A DNA stretch of 64,000 nucleotides from Flectonema sp. DT1601 (Eukaryota; Euglenozoa; Diplonemea; Diplonemida; Diplonemidae): contig OZ025851.1 of NCBI GenBank assembly GCA_964019425.1, positions 558,001-622,000 on the forward strand, given 5' to 3'. This document shows, in pieces, positions 1 through 9,783 of the stretch (its first letter is position 1; every line of letters begins with the position of its first letter). The position numbers and the translations under genes were made by a program. The notes beneath the pieces were generated by a model. That model was given only the letters and a program-made list of their open reading frames with translations. It did not search any database and had not been told where the DNA came from.

Positions 1-1038
1 TTAAAGAATACGACGATAAACTTAATAACTGAATGGGAATACAAGATAAGAGAAGATCTCGATTATTGGGATCAAAATTGTTTTAATGATCTTATCAAAA
101 GAGGAGGAAATACTGAACACTCTGAGAGTTTAATTGAAGGTGTCAGTGTTTGTTATAACGAATCTCTTCGTTGTTCATACTTGTCAATTCAAGTAGCCGG
201 TAATGGCCATTCATATTTTATTCAAGGTTTTCGTGACGATGCATTCTTCGTCCATGCCACATTCGTCTTCTCAGCAACAGCAGGTAAGAGAAACCGATAC
301 AGAGAGGCGTTGTTATGGAGAGACTCAGACAACTACTACAATTCTGATAGGAAATATATCACTATTGATCTTCACATTCCTCCATTACCATTTGAAATTC
401 CAACTGTGTCTGCAGCATGGGATGAAGGCAATTTAAACATCCTATTCAACGTTATGAATGCCCAGCTAAACCAAATTAGATCGGCACTTGCCTTAGCGAT
501 GTCATTAAACAGGACATTAGTGATGCCGAGACTTAGATGTGTGTATGACAGAGTGTGGTATCCTCACGAAGGTGTGTTTCCAGGAAGTGAATTGTTATTG
601 CCATTTGATTGTCCGATGGACCACGTTTTTAATATTGAAAAATGGATTTCTAATAAAATTCAATTTCGAGAATACTCATTCTTGAACAATTCCGCGACCC
701 CTAAATTAAAAAGTTCTATTATATCTAATTTATCATCGCTATCGACAGAGGTACAAGCAAAGTCATGGGAAGCGTCTACTGGGCATGCGATTCCTGTGGT
801 TCACTTTTCTGATTTAAGAGATCTTAATGTGACCTCAACGTTCTTTCCAACGCCTCACAAATTCAATTCATTTGTTCAAAAAACAATGAGACTGACGTCA
901 CATTGGTGTTGTGTCAGACCACCAAATGGAAAAGGACCTGGTCATATTTGGTATGATTTATGGTATGATCTCATTCCTCACACTGACATGCATCAAAGAG
1001 TATGGAACAACACATGGACCGAGGTGCTGGGACCATAA
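1..1038 (+). CDS. GT77 (XEG113-type) glycosyltransferase, 5' end outside window
   Basis: The reading frame is open from base 1 to a TAA at 1036-1038, so this is the C-terminal ~345 residues of a longer protein. It aligns by eye with the C-terminal half of plant XEG113-type arabinosyltransferases (nucleotide-diphospho-sugar transferase fold). Matching blocks are DQNCFND near the window start, HATFVFS followed by KRNRYREALLW, QLNQIRSALALAMSLNRTLVMP, LLPFDCPMDHVFN and FREYSFL. The family transfers sugars in the Golgi lumen, and the N-terminal signal anchor would lie upstream. Several Asn-X-Ser/Thr sequons fit a lumenal protein. The acceptor substrate cannot be told. No internal ATG is convincing as a start because homology begins in the first codons. 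Confidence 0.75.
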   Translation, partial: LKNTTINLITEWEYKIREDLDYWDQNCFNDLIKRGGNTEHSESLIEGVSVCYNESLRCSYLSIQVAGNGHSYFIQGFRDDAFFVHATFVFSATAGKRNRYREALLWRDSDNYYNSDRKYITIDLHIPPLPFEIPTVSAAWDEGNLNILFNVMNAQLNQIRSALALAMSLNRTLVMPRLRCVYDRVWYPHEGVFPGSELLLPFDCPMDHVFNIEKWISNKIQFREYSFLNNSATPKLKSSIISNLSSLSTEVQAKSWEASTGHAIPVVHFSDLRDLNVTSTFFPTPHKFNSFVQKTMRLTSHWCCVRPPNGKGPGHIWYDLWYDLIPHTDMHQRVWNNTWTEVLGP

Positions 1039-1186
1039 TCATTAAAGGTATACTTATGTGTTATTGATTTTATTTCACCACGAAAACTTGCCTCATCAGG
1101 AATAGAATGTACCTTCAGCTGTAATATACTTTTATTTTATCTAATAGAATGTAATAATAATCATAATTTTCTGTCAGAGGGTTGCT

Positions 1187-2803
1187 TTGATATTCAACAT
1201 GCGACCCTCAAGTTGTACTTGTAGGGTATTTGTGCTTCAGATACTGTTCTTTGGAGTATTTGGGATGACTGTGACTGAGACGATGAAGATTGTTGGAACT
1301 GGAGAGGGGAATAATGAAACGCAGACATGGAAACCATCAGCTGCCGAGTGTGGAGGAAGTCAAACTTTTTTTGAAAAATCAACCTTCGGAGGGAGCATCT
1401 TACTGTTGTCATCACTTGGAGGATTCTTAGCAGGATCCCCAAGTCCTGGAGCACTTTCAAAAATGATAATAATTGCAACTCAGATATCATGTACCGATAC
1501 CACCTCAACAAACGATTTACCCTTCGTTACCAATCCTTTATCGTTGAGTATTGATGGGAATATGTGGGCTGGTGCTGTAGTCTCTAACACAGCATTCTGT
1601 GTGGGAATTTATGTTGTTTTCAGATTAATTTGTTTTATTGTACTTCGATGGTGTAATCCTGGAAGGATTCCGAGTCCACTCCGGTTTCCTGGGATAACAT
1701 CTGTCGTGGTATTAATATTCTCACCGAATGTGTTGTTGTATTCAGGGAAACTATTGATCAACTCAAGCGGTCTTGTCCCAAAGTTAGTCGGGGGTTTCGG
1801 AGTAGTCTTCAGCCTCCTCACTTTCATTCTAGTTCTCGTAGTCTTCAAATGCGATGCTTCCCGTTGTTCCTATAAAATCTCAAATCACCAGTCCAGTTCA
1901 ATTCCCTCTCGAACATTTTTTTTCGGCGTTGGTGCATGGGAAGACACCTATCAAGCGTCATGTTATGTTGCCAGCATGGGAGTTGTTTTTGATAGCTACA
2001 GAGGTTCTGGGAAGTTAAGAGGACGGTATCTTGCAAGGGAATATGGATCGCTTCCGTTTATCGTCTTAGCAGCGTGGATTCCAACAGGCAGTCCCACTGA
2101 AGCAACCATCAGATATGGAGTCTTTTTTGCTCTTATGGTAATTGAATTCATTATAATATGCAAAGAGAAATACCTGAATGCGATGTTTTTGAACTTTATT
2201 AGTGGTGGAGCTAATCTGCTGATGTGCACGACGATTATTTTGAGAATAATATCAGTTTGGACGGTTGACAATGAAGAAGAAGACAGTTCTGTTGACCTTC
2301 TCAGTATGGTGACGGCAACAATAGCTGTATCCTTTACTCTGGTGAGAGTGTTGTTCGAGTCTGTCGTGTGTGTGTTTGGGTTTGGTCGTCGACACCGAGA
2401 AGAGATTATTGCAGAGTCAAATGAAGGAGTTCGGAAACCTTCTTTTAGGAAGGCTTGCTCACCTAGCGCTTCTCCAGATTTGTTGGCTCCATTGTTTTCT
2501 GTTGATAATCTTCTCAATGATTCAATTTGTGAAGTAAATAAGAATTTCGCAAACATGGAATACAACCTTCTTCATTGTACTGATGCTTTGTCTGACGAGT
2601 GGCTCAGTTTTGGTGCGTCTTTCAACAGTCCAGTTGGTCATAACTTAACATCACTAACAGAGATGAAGAGTCCTTTACAGGTTCAACGTGAGACTACTTC
2701 ACCCGTAGAAGTTCACAATTCCCAATCTGAGAAGCAGAATGCCACCGCAGATCTGTTGTTGAGCTGTTCAACTGTTAAACATACTCACTTGTCAGCTTTG
2801 TGA
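1187..2803 (+). CDS. Multi-pass membrane protein of unknown function
   Basis: 538 residues with no intron seen. A CTGTCAG acceptor-like site lies 10 bp upstream of the first ATG; a second Met at residue 5 (1199) is also possible. The N-terminus looks like a signal peptide (FVLQILFFGVFG). An extracytoplasmic stretch with few Cys follows, then about seven or eight hydrophobic segments between residues 70 and 410 (for example TSVVVLIFSPNVLLY, FGVVFSLLTFILVLVVF, GVFFALMVIEFIIIC). The last 130 residues are a hydrophilic Ser/Glu-rich tail, probably cytoplasmic. I recognise no family motif. The topology could be that of a receptor or channel-like protein, but nothing in the sequence decides this. 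Confidence 0.65.
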   Translation: MIFNMRPSSCTCRVFVLQILFFGVFGMTVTETMKIVGTGEGNNETQTWKPSAAECGGSQTFFEKSTFGGSILLLSSLGGFLAGSPSPGALSKMIIIATQISCTDTTSTNDLPFVTNPLSLSIDGNMWAGAVVSNTAFCVGIYVVFRLICFIVLRWCNPGRIPSPLRFPGITSVVVLIFSPNVLLYSGKLLINSSGLVPKLVGGFGVVFSLLTFILVLVVFKCDASRCSYKISNHQSSSIPSRTFFFGVGAWEDTYQASCYVASMGVVFDSYRGSGKLRGRYLAREYGSLPFIVLAAWIPTGSPTEATIRYGVFFALMVIEFIIICKEKYLNAMFLNFISGGANLLMCTTIILRIISVWTVDNEEEDSSVDLLSMVTATIAVSFTLVRVLFESVVCVFGFGRRHREEIIAESNEGVRKPSFRKACSPSASPDLLAPLFSVDNLLNDSICEVNKNFANMEYNLLHCTDALSDEWLSFGASFNSPVGHNLTSLTEMKSPLQVQRETTSPVEVHNSQSEKQNATADLLLSCSTVKHTHLSAL

Positions 2804-3299
2804 ACTTGAGCACTTAAAATAATTAAATTACTACTCGATTTACTGCGGTTCCTCGCTGCAGGTTTTGTTTTGTTTTTTTTTGTTTTTGTTTCTTCTTCCC
2901 AATCTCGAAGACAAGTTCTACGAGAGGGGGTTGTATGGCAGCGTCACCTTCACCCTTACTTTATAGGCTTTTCTTTGGTTGCGCCCAAAAGTTCCGATTT
3001 TTTTTTGTTTTTGTTTTGTTGTATCTTTGTAGTACTTCAGTCAGAATTAATTCTTTTTTTTTGTTCGTTTTTTTGTTTTCCTCTTTGGAACTTACACTAA
3101 TAGGTGTTTATTGTGTCTTTTATTTATAATAAACTCATATTCTAACTAGCTGCTTAACTTTTTTATTTTAATTTTTTTTTTAAAATCTTTTCTTCAGTTA
3201 ATACGACAAAAAAAAAAAAAAAAAATATAAAAATATTTTTTCTCTCTCTCTTTTTTTTTTTTTTTTTTTTTTCCCCTCTTTTTCTTTCGCTCTCTACAA
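2804..3299 (+). other. Gene-free spacer with a dispersed repeat copy
   Basis: No supported gene. T-rich tracts fill most of it. Bases 2903-3002 are a copy of the repeat also seen at 13051-13155 and, more worn, at 12735-12814. Short ORFs here are T-tract artefacts. A CCCCTCTTTTTCTTTCGCTCT stretch at about 3275 recurs at about 10512, just ahead of the tandem array. Confidence 0.6.
2903..3002 (+). repeat. Dispersed ~100-bp repeat, copy 1
   Basis: Shares an ordered series of blocks with 13051-13155: a CGAAGACA block, an ACGAG block, a GACAGCG/GGCAGCG block, then CCTTACTTTATAGGCTT and GGTTGCGC. It is anonymous, with no ORF and no terminal repeats seen. Confidence 0.6.
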
Positions 3300-3422
3300 C
3301 AACGATTCTAAAGCTACAGTTTCTGTACTTTATTGTTTCTGTACTTTATTGATCTCGATCCAAACAATACGGTGAAAGAGCAGTAAGGTGCGTCTCCCCT
3401 CAGTAACATCTCCAAAAAAACA

Positions 3423-5465
3423 ATGAAAAAGAAGAGGGTCCAGTTGAAGACCTTGTTAAGCGCCCTGCTAAGCATGGTAGCTAACACGCAAGATGGCAGG
3501 AACAAGCAACCTCCGCCGCCATCAGTGTCGAGACCGAAGGCAGCTCCACCGAGAACGGCTCCATCACCGAGACCAAAGTCGAAAACACCGAGGCAGACGG
3601 GTTCTGAAGATACGAAGAAGAACTCGTCATGGGCAACAGTAGTGTCCAGACAACTAAAACCAGCAAAACCGTGGGGGAAGGCTCAACTCCGCGACGAGGA
3701 TTGGGACCTTAAGGTCAAAGATGGCTGTGAAGTCATCAACAACCCTGCAGTGGCTTCGGCTGTATTTCTGTTACCGACAGACCAGATACCACAACTCCAA
3801 CGACGAAGCAACACAGGCCGTTTAACGGCAATTACAACTGAAGACCCGGGTAAAGGTACCCTTATTCAAGTACCTTTGCTCTTAGATGGTAAGACGGTAG
3901 TCCGCAAGGCCTACGCAACGACAATCTCAGGCTCCATAGCCAAACTTTTAGTCCGTTCGGGCGGGGATCCTGTATCGAACGGAGTGGTTCAACTGAACTA
4001 CCACTCTGGACACGGCGAGACCGAAGCACTCTCAACCTCGGATCTATCTGCAGCGGCCTTGAAGATCTACAACGACTTTGCGAAGAACCACTCTTTCTCT
4101 CCCATAGACCGTCACCAGATATGGGCATCTAAAGTCCGCACCCCGAAGGTGTCATCGGTGAACCTTCGTATACCTACTGATGCAGTTCACCGCCTGCAAG
4201 CGCACGTTCCAGCGGAACACAAGGGCTTCTTTATCTCTGCTTCGAGACACATACAAGAAGACCTACCGAAAACAGTCGTGATCAGACTGGACACAGCAGA
4301 CTTAAATACTGCCCGCAAGGCTGCAGATTATTGCGACGCGGCAGTCATCCTTCTTCGTGGAACGAAGAAGCTTGGTTTAGTTACTTACCCGGGAAGGGAA
4401 CTAGATACACGTAAGACTCTGGGACAACTAGCCATGCCTCCTCCAACACCGGGTACCCGCTACTTCATAACAGGTCCCTCTCTCCATAGGATCAGCACTA
4501 CAGACCTCATCAAGATTCTAGGTGGACAGGGTTGGATTGTAGACACAGCGACTCACCACAGGAAGAAGGGTAGCAGAGGTTTCTTTGTAGTGAAATCACT
4601 AGAAGAACCGACCTTCTCCACCGTTCACTGCAAGGGACATGGCCTCCTGACTATAAACCGAGAGTCCAAACGAGAACCGCCACCACGTAACGAAGCGGAA
4701 TATCCATCGCTCCCTACTTCAACAATAGATGATAGCTCACCAGATGACTCTGCTCCTTCACCGGACAACAGCACCCCAACTGACACTACGTCCCCATCCG
4801 ACTCCGCTAAGGACACTCGAATCGGAGAACTTCTCAAACAACAGCGACAGATGCAGGTCCAGAACGGCCACCTAACCGACAAAGTGACGGGCTTAACAGA
4901 ACAGGCCTCGGATCTCATGGCTCGTCAAGATCAACAACAGAAGGACCAGTCAGCACGGACACAGGCGTCATTAGAAGACAGAGACGCTCGCATCCAAGAT
5001 CTTCTGAAACAGCAAGTTAAAATGCAGGAACAGAACTCCCGACTCACCGACGAAGTGGCTAACCTGTCACGAAGAATATCGGAGTTGTTAGCTCGGCTTA
5101 ACCAAATGCACGAGCAGAAACTCTCGATCGAACACACTGTTCTTCAACAGTCCTCATCGCCGGAAGGGTCTCCTCTTGCGGAATCAACTGAAGTGCCACC
5201 TCAGAACATGAAACCTCCGGTGCACGGTAAGCCGGCACAGCCTCCAACTGCTGAAGTCACAACAGCACCAGTCACGAAGGCACCTCCGAAGAAAGCATCC
5301 AACAAGACGATGCTGAACAGAATCAGGTCTAAATCAGTCCTGGGACAGGAATCAGAGGTGGCAAAGCAGCTACAAGACTCCTTCTCTCCCTACGGGGACA
5401 GAACGAATACCCCCAGCAGATCACGGGGTAGGACGCCTCACCGGAGTTCTATGTCAAAGCAATAG
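3423..5465 (+). CDS. LINE ORF1: Pro-rich, coiled-coil RNA-binding-type protein
   Basis: 680 residues. Residues ~25-75 are rich in Pro, Lys and Ser. The middle (~90-420) is a globular region without a recognised CCHC knuckle or RRM. Residues 466-522 and 523-~560 are a near-tandem duplication of a 57-residue coiled-coil unit (RIGELLKQQ and RIQDLLKQQ versions). The C-terminus is basic and Ser/Pro-rich. By position and composition it is the nucleic-acid-binding ORF1 protein that would form RNP trimers or oligomers with the element RNA. It ends with a TAG at 5463-5465, and the same frame then stays open into ORF2. Confidence 0.75.
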   Translation: MKKKRVQLKTLLSALLSMVANTQDGRNKQPPPPSVSRPKAAPPRTAPSPRPKSKTPRQTGSEDTKKNSSWATVVSRQLKPAKPWGKAQLRDEDWDLKVKDGCEVINNPAVASAVFLLPTDQIPQLQRRSNTGRLTAITTEDPGKGTLIQVPLLLDGKTVVRKAYATTISGSIAKLLVRSGGDPVSNGVVQLNYHSGHGETEALSTSDLSAAALKIYNDFAKNHSFSPIDRHQIWASKVRTPKVSSVNLRIPTDAVHRLQAHVPAEHKGFFISASRHIQEDLPKTVVIRLDTADLNTARKAADYCDAAVILLRGTKKLGLVTYPGRELDTRKTLGQLAMPPPTPGTRYFITGPSLHRISTTDLIKILGGQGWIVDTATHHRKKGSRGFFVVKSLEEPTFSTVHCKGHGLLTINRESKREPPPRNEAEYPSLPTSTIDDSSPDDSAPSPDNSTPTDTTSPSDSAKDTRIGELLKQQRQMQVQNGHLTDKVTGLTEQASDLMARQDQQQKDQSARTQASLEDRDARIQDLLKQQVKMQEQNSRLTDEVANLSRRISELLARLNQMHEQKLSIEHTVLQQSSSPEGSPLAESTEVPPQNMKPPVHGKPAQPPTAEVTTAPVTKAPPKKASNKTMLNRIRSKSVLGQESEVAKQLQDSFSPYGDRTNTPSRSRGRTPHRSSMSKQ

Positions 5466-8400
5466 CAACGACATCCCCAACCACATCCCAGCAGGGATTT
5501 CCATCTGACGGTCACCGCGAGGCAGCTCTTAATCCGATCGGGGATAGAACAAAACCCGGGTCCTCTGAGAATTTTATCCTGGAATCTAAGGTCGCTTACT
5601 AACACTAGAGCAGCCTTAGAGTCCATCGTTAACGCAACAAACCCTGATATAATAAACCTGCAGGAGACCTGGCTGAATAAGAACAACAGTGATCTTTTAC
5701 ATATGGATGGGTACTCGTACATTAGGAGAGACAGGAAGACAGTCTCCAAGAGCCGGGGTGGTGGCCTACTGACGTATTTCAGAAATGGTTTAAAGATCTC
5801 TCACAACAACGACGTATCATCTGGATCCTCCGACATTGAGGCGCTGGAATTCAGCCTCGCTTCAACAATAGGTTCCATAACTTTTAAGAATATATATATT
5901 CCACCCGGTGTTTCACGCCTTCCATCATCATACGATCTAGGTGACATGGCTTTTGGTGACTTTAACGCCCATCATGAATCCTGGTCACAGAAAATCCCTA
6001 CAAAATCAGCAGGCTCAACGGTCTTTGACTGGATAAATGACAACGGATTGGAGTTAGTTCAGCTCAAACCGACGATTCCGAAACACGGTACAACCCCCGA
6101 TCTGGTCTTACACTCTCCTCAGCATAAATGTCTGAGCGTTTGCCAATATGACCCTGACGCACTAATGTCGGATCATACACCTATCTTAGCGGACTTCGAT
6201 ATCACGACTTTCTCAAACTTTAGCAACTCACCACCACACCGCAAATGGCTCCTCAATCAGTTCCAAGATGCACACTGGACAGCCTTTTCTGATACATTGG
6301 AATCACACACAACACGACTATTAAAGATAAAATCCTTGAAGAAACTCTCAAACAACTTTGTCCATACGGTAGAAAAAGTAGCAATCGCCAAGCTACCCAA
6401 CAAGTGGTGCAAGCCTCGACACAAGGGAAGGGAACGTATCCTAGCTCCTCTATCCCCCAGCCAAGTAGCCTCCCAAGGTTGTGATAAGGGCTTCTCGTGG
6501 ACCTACAGAAAAATACGGGAACTCAGGGGTGATAAGACGGCACTTCCAACACCACGAGCTCCAATGACGTCGCTTATAAGCCGTTTCTTCCCAAGCGGCT
6601 CTGACAGTACTAGGCCAGAAGCTCCAAAGGTAAAACCTGGTGACTATGAAACTCCGGAGTGTAGTCCTTTCTCGCAGGAAGAAGCCCGGGCTGTGTTCAG
6701 TTCCCTCAAGAGAACAAACAGTGCAGGACCGGACTCCATCTCGAATAACATGCTTCTACATCTGGGACCGCAAATGATTTTGGTACTCCTTCGTATAGCC
6801 AACTGGTCTCTAAGACGTGGTATCCTCCCCGAGTGTTTCAAAAAGGCAAACGTCATTCCTTTTCTCAAAGGCAATGGAAAAGACCCCTCAGAACCTTCTT
6901 CGTACCGCCCTATTTCAATGACTTCTATTGTTGCAAAATTCATTGAAGCTCTTATCCTTCGCCGATTGGAACACCTATTGGAGGGGAGCTTAGACCCCAA
7001 TCAGTCAGGCTTTGTTCCTGGCAGAACTACGGATGAAAATATTGCGATCTTGGCTAACGCTGCGTCGGAAACCAGACAAGACTTCGAAAAATGTGGCGTA
7101 TTACTCTTCTTTGATATCTCCGGAGCTTTCGACAACGTAAGCCATCGTATATTAGTAGAAAGACTTATCCCGCTGTTGCCCAAACCATATGTACGATGGT
7201 TAGTGGACTTCCTTTCGAACCGTTCAGCGCGGCTTCTTTATGGAAAAACATACTCGAAGAATATTGGTTGTAATAAGGGGGTACCGCAGGGTAGTATTCT
7301 GGGACCTCTCCTTTTCAGGCTGTACGTCGACACACTCCCGCAGTCTGTCACGAAAGCAGACATTAAACTGCTCTACGCTGATGACCTCTCAGTATTTGTG
7401 AGCAGCAATAAGATTGGAGACCTTGAAACCAAGGCCAATGAAGCGATTGGACAGGTTGAAAGCTGGCTCTCTGACTCGAACATGAGTTTGTCGCAGGCCA
7501 AGACCGAATTCCTGGCGATCGGCACTCGATTTGACTCCGGCAAGGGTCTCTGCAGATTCCCTAGGCTGTACCTACCATCAACGAAAAGACTAGAATCCTT
7601 CTCCCAACCGTCGCTCTTGTTGGACAAATTAGACGAAGGTCCTGGCGCTCAGTTAAATTTGGAAAGTGGTCCCGTCTTTCCCTTGACAGTGAATGGGAGA
7701 GACGTATCAACTCGAACCGATTTTCGCAGCAGGGTTGGCAAGAAGAAGCTTGACATTTTTACAGCAATACCTATTCGCCGTGTTGAACATGCTCGCTACC
7801 TGGGTGTGCTGATTGACGATAGACTGACATTCGAACCCCAGCTGAATAAGGTGACTAGCACTATGAAACGGGGAATTGGTCTCTTGAAGATGATCTCATC
7901 TTTCGAAATTAAAACTGAAGTGCTAAGGCAACTTGTTAACGGCCTTGTACTAGCGAGAGCTTACCACGGACTTGCAGCATATGCACCCTATCTCCGCCGA
8001 GACTCATGGAAACGCGTAGAAACCATACACAGGAAGCTCATGCTTAAGCTAACTGGTTGCTCTTCATCAGCTTCGGTCCAAGCTGTTTCAGTAGAATCCG
8101 ACATCCTACCATTCAAACAACACCTGGCTAAATCCATGGCTCTCATCTACGAACGTTACCAACGATATGCAGAGAATGCTCCGACCTGGAGTCTTTTCAA
8201 TGGAGAGGGGGAGGAAGGACGTTGGGAATCCTCAGCAACCCACTTCTCGAAATGCTTCCCGACGCCCAGTGTCAAGTCCAGATTCTACCTGCCTCACCAT
8301 CAGGCTCCTTGGGAACCTCCTCCAAACGTCACGGTTCTGCCTTCAAGGGACTTTCGTAAGTCATCAGACACAGAGCACAACCTAAATTATGCCCTTGCAT

Positions 8401-9620
8401 CAATCGAATCCTTGCCACCTGCGATTGCACGTGTTTATACAGATGTTTCTTACTTTGAGGACAAAGATGGGTGTTACCACTGTGGGAACGCTGCGGTCTT
8501 GGTTTTCCGAAATAAATGTTACACGAAGCTACAGCGCTATAACCCCTCTCTGATGATTTACAACGCAGAACAGAGGGCTTTGATCTCGGCTCTGGATATC
8601 GTCCGCGATAATTCGCCACAACTACCGAACGGCAGGATACACATCATATCCGACAGCCAGTCATCGCTGAGTAGCTTGGCCAAGGGGTACCTCTGCCAGC
8701 ATTCGCGCACCAACCACGAGATTCTCAGCCAGATTTCCACCCTGAATCGCCCGTTTACGATGCAGTTTGTACCTTCTCATTGTGGTGTTATTGGAAATGA
8801 GTTAGCTGATAGCCTGGCTTCCAAAGCTGCGTCATCTGAGATACCGCTCACGGAGGTTCCCTTTGACTACCGAATGGCTCAATGTTCAATTGTGAACCAA
8901 GTCAGAAAAGCATGGCTTCGCTCCCGAGATACGCGACACGTCCACAACTTGGCAACATCGTCTGGTAGGGTACAGAAGTTCCATCAGGACCTTTTAAGAA
9001 GTGACGAGATTATTATAGCCCGAGTGAGAACGGGTCATCACGAACTGGTAAAGCTCCCTGCCTTGGGTCTTACTGACTGTCGATTCTGTAATCACACCGA
9101 CACAGACGCACATCACCTTCTCTCGAGATGTAATGGCGCGAGGATCATAGTGCAGCAATTCTTCCCGGACATCCCGCAATGCGATGACCCGACAAATGAC
9201 GGACAACACCACCATACGTTCTTTGCCACAGAGAATCAGCCGAAACTAGCTGCAATGCTGAAGGACCTGGAGAGCTACCTGCAGAGCTTTCCGCTGCGTG
9301 CGGCCCTGCCGAGACAGTGGTTATTGAGGCATCTTGTTAAATTCTCTAACCTTCCGAAACTCACTTCTCGAGATAAGCTCGAAGTCTTACAAGCCATCGA
9401 TAATGCCTACAATCACACGGTGATCGAGGAAATACACAATTTTCTGTGGACAGTTGAGCTTTTCTGCTATAATGGTATAGAAAAGACTCAATTTACTGAT
9501 CTGCTCAATAAGATCCACTACGCCAACTATGAGCGGATAGAACGGAAGTGGTTCGACTACAAGGTGCGAGGTCCTCCGACTCGGAGTTACATAGATATAC
9601 TATTCAAAATTAATCCCTGA
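5466..9620 (+). CDS. LINE ORF2: 2A-like peptide, APE endonuclease, RT, RNase H, CCHC
   Basis: The frame is open from the codon after the ORF1 TAG to TGA at 9618-9620, about 1384 codons. A 2A-like motif GIEQNPGP is at 5541-5564, directly before the endonuclease start LRILSWNLRSL. Endonuclease motifs: NLQETWL, GDFNAHH, SDHTPIL. Reverse transcriptase motifs: FDISGAFDNVSH, GVPQGSILGP and YADD (7372-7383). RNase H motifs: YTDVS, AEQRALI, ISDSQSSL and SHCGVIGNELAD, so the four acidic residues are present. A CX2CX8HX4C motif follows near 9080-9130. The first in-frame ATG (5703) lies inside the endonuclease domain, after the catalytic NLQET block. A functional enzyme must therefore start upstream, by read-through of the TAG, reinitiation or a non-AUG start. 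Confidence 0.88.
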   Translation, partial: QRHPQPHPSRDFHLTVTARQLLIRSGIEQNPGPLRILSWNLRSLTNTRAALESIVNATNPDIINLQETWLNKNNSDLLHMDGYSYIRRDRKTVSKSRGGGLLTYFRNGLKISHNNDVSSGSSDIEALEFSLASTIGSITFKNIYIPPGVSRLPSSYDLGDMAFGDFNAHHESWSQKIPTKSAGSTVFDWINDNGLELVQLKPTIPKHGTTPDLVLHSPQHKCLSVCQYDPDALMSDHTPILADFDITTFSNFSNSPPHRKWLLNQFQDAHWTAFSDTLESHTTRLLKIKSLKKLSNNFVHTVEKVAIAKLPNKWCKPRHKGRERILAPLSPSQVASQGCDKGFSWTYRKIRELRGDKTALPTPRAPMTSLISRFFPSGSDSTRPEAPKVKPGDYETPECSPFSQEEARAVFSSLKRTNSAGPDSISNNMLLHLGPQMILVLLRIANWSLRRGILPECFKKANVIPFLKGNGKDPSEPSSYRPISMTSIVAKFIEALILRRLEHLLEGSLDPNQSGFVPGRTTDENIAILANAASETRQDFEKCGVLLFFDISGAFDNVSHRILVERLIPLLPKPYVRWLVDFLSNRSARLLYGKTYSKNIGCNKGVPQGSILGPLLFRLYVDTLPQSVTKADIKLLYADDLSVFVSSNKIGDLETKANEAIGQVESWLSDSNMSLSQAKTEFLAIGTRFDSGKGLCRFPRLYLPSTKRLESFSQPSLLLDKLDEGPGAQLNLESGPVFPLTVNGRDVSTRTDFRSRVGKKKLDIFTAIPIRRVEHARYLGVLIDDRLTFEPQLNKVTSTMKRGIGLLKMISSFEIKTEVLRQLVNGLVLARAYHGLAAYAPYLRRDSWKRVETIHRKLMLKLTGCSSSASVQAVSVESDILPFKQHLAKSMALIYERYQRYAENAPTWSLFNGEGEEGRWESSATHFSKCFPTPSVKSRFYLPHHQAPWEPPPNVTVLPSRDFRKSSDTEHNLNYALASIESLPPAIARVYTDVSYFEDKDGCYHCGNAAVLVFRNKCYTKLQRYNPSLMIYNAEQRALISALDIVRDNSPQLPNGRIHIISDSQSSLSSLAKGYLCQHSRTNHEILSQISTLNRPFTMQFVPSHCGVIGNELADSLASKAASSEIPLTEVPFDYRMAQCSIVNQVRKAWLRSRDTRHVHNLATSSGRVQKFHQDLLRSDEIIIARVRTGHHELVKLPALGLTDCRFCNHTDTDAHHLLSRCNGARIIVQQFFPDIPQCDDPTNDGQHHHTFFATENQPKLAAMLKDLESYLQSFPLRAALPRQWLLRHLVKFSNLPKLTSRDKLEVLQAIDNAYNHTVIEEIHNFLWTVELFCYNGIEKTQFTDLLNKIHYANYERIERKWFDYKVRGPPTRSYIDILFKINP
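5541..5564 (+). other. 2A-like ribosome-skipping motif
   Basis: Encodes GIEQNPGP, preceded by LLIRS. The canonical motif is DxExNPGP; the first Asp is Gly here. L1Tc and ingi elements of trypanosomes carry a 2A just before the endonuclease, in the same place. The expected skip lies between the Gly codon 5559-5561 and the Pro codon 5562-5564. Confidence 0.75.
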
Positions 9621-9747
9621 AATCATCAACTGTGTTTACTGAGTTATTAAATTCATCTATTTTATTTTATGTTATCTTATATTATTTTATTTTGTTTTAT
9701 TTTTTTCATCATAATATCAAGTTTATTTAGTGTTTCAGATTAGAACT

Positions 9748-9783
<36 letters not shown>

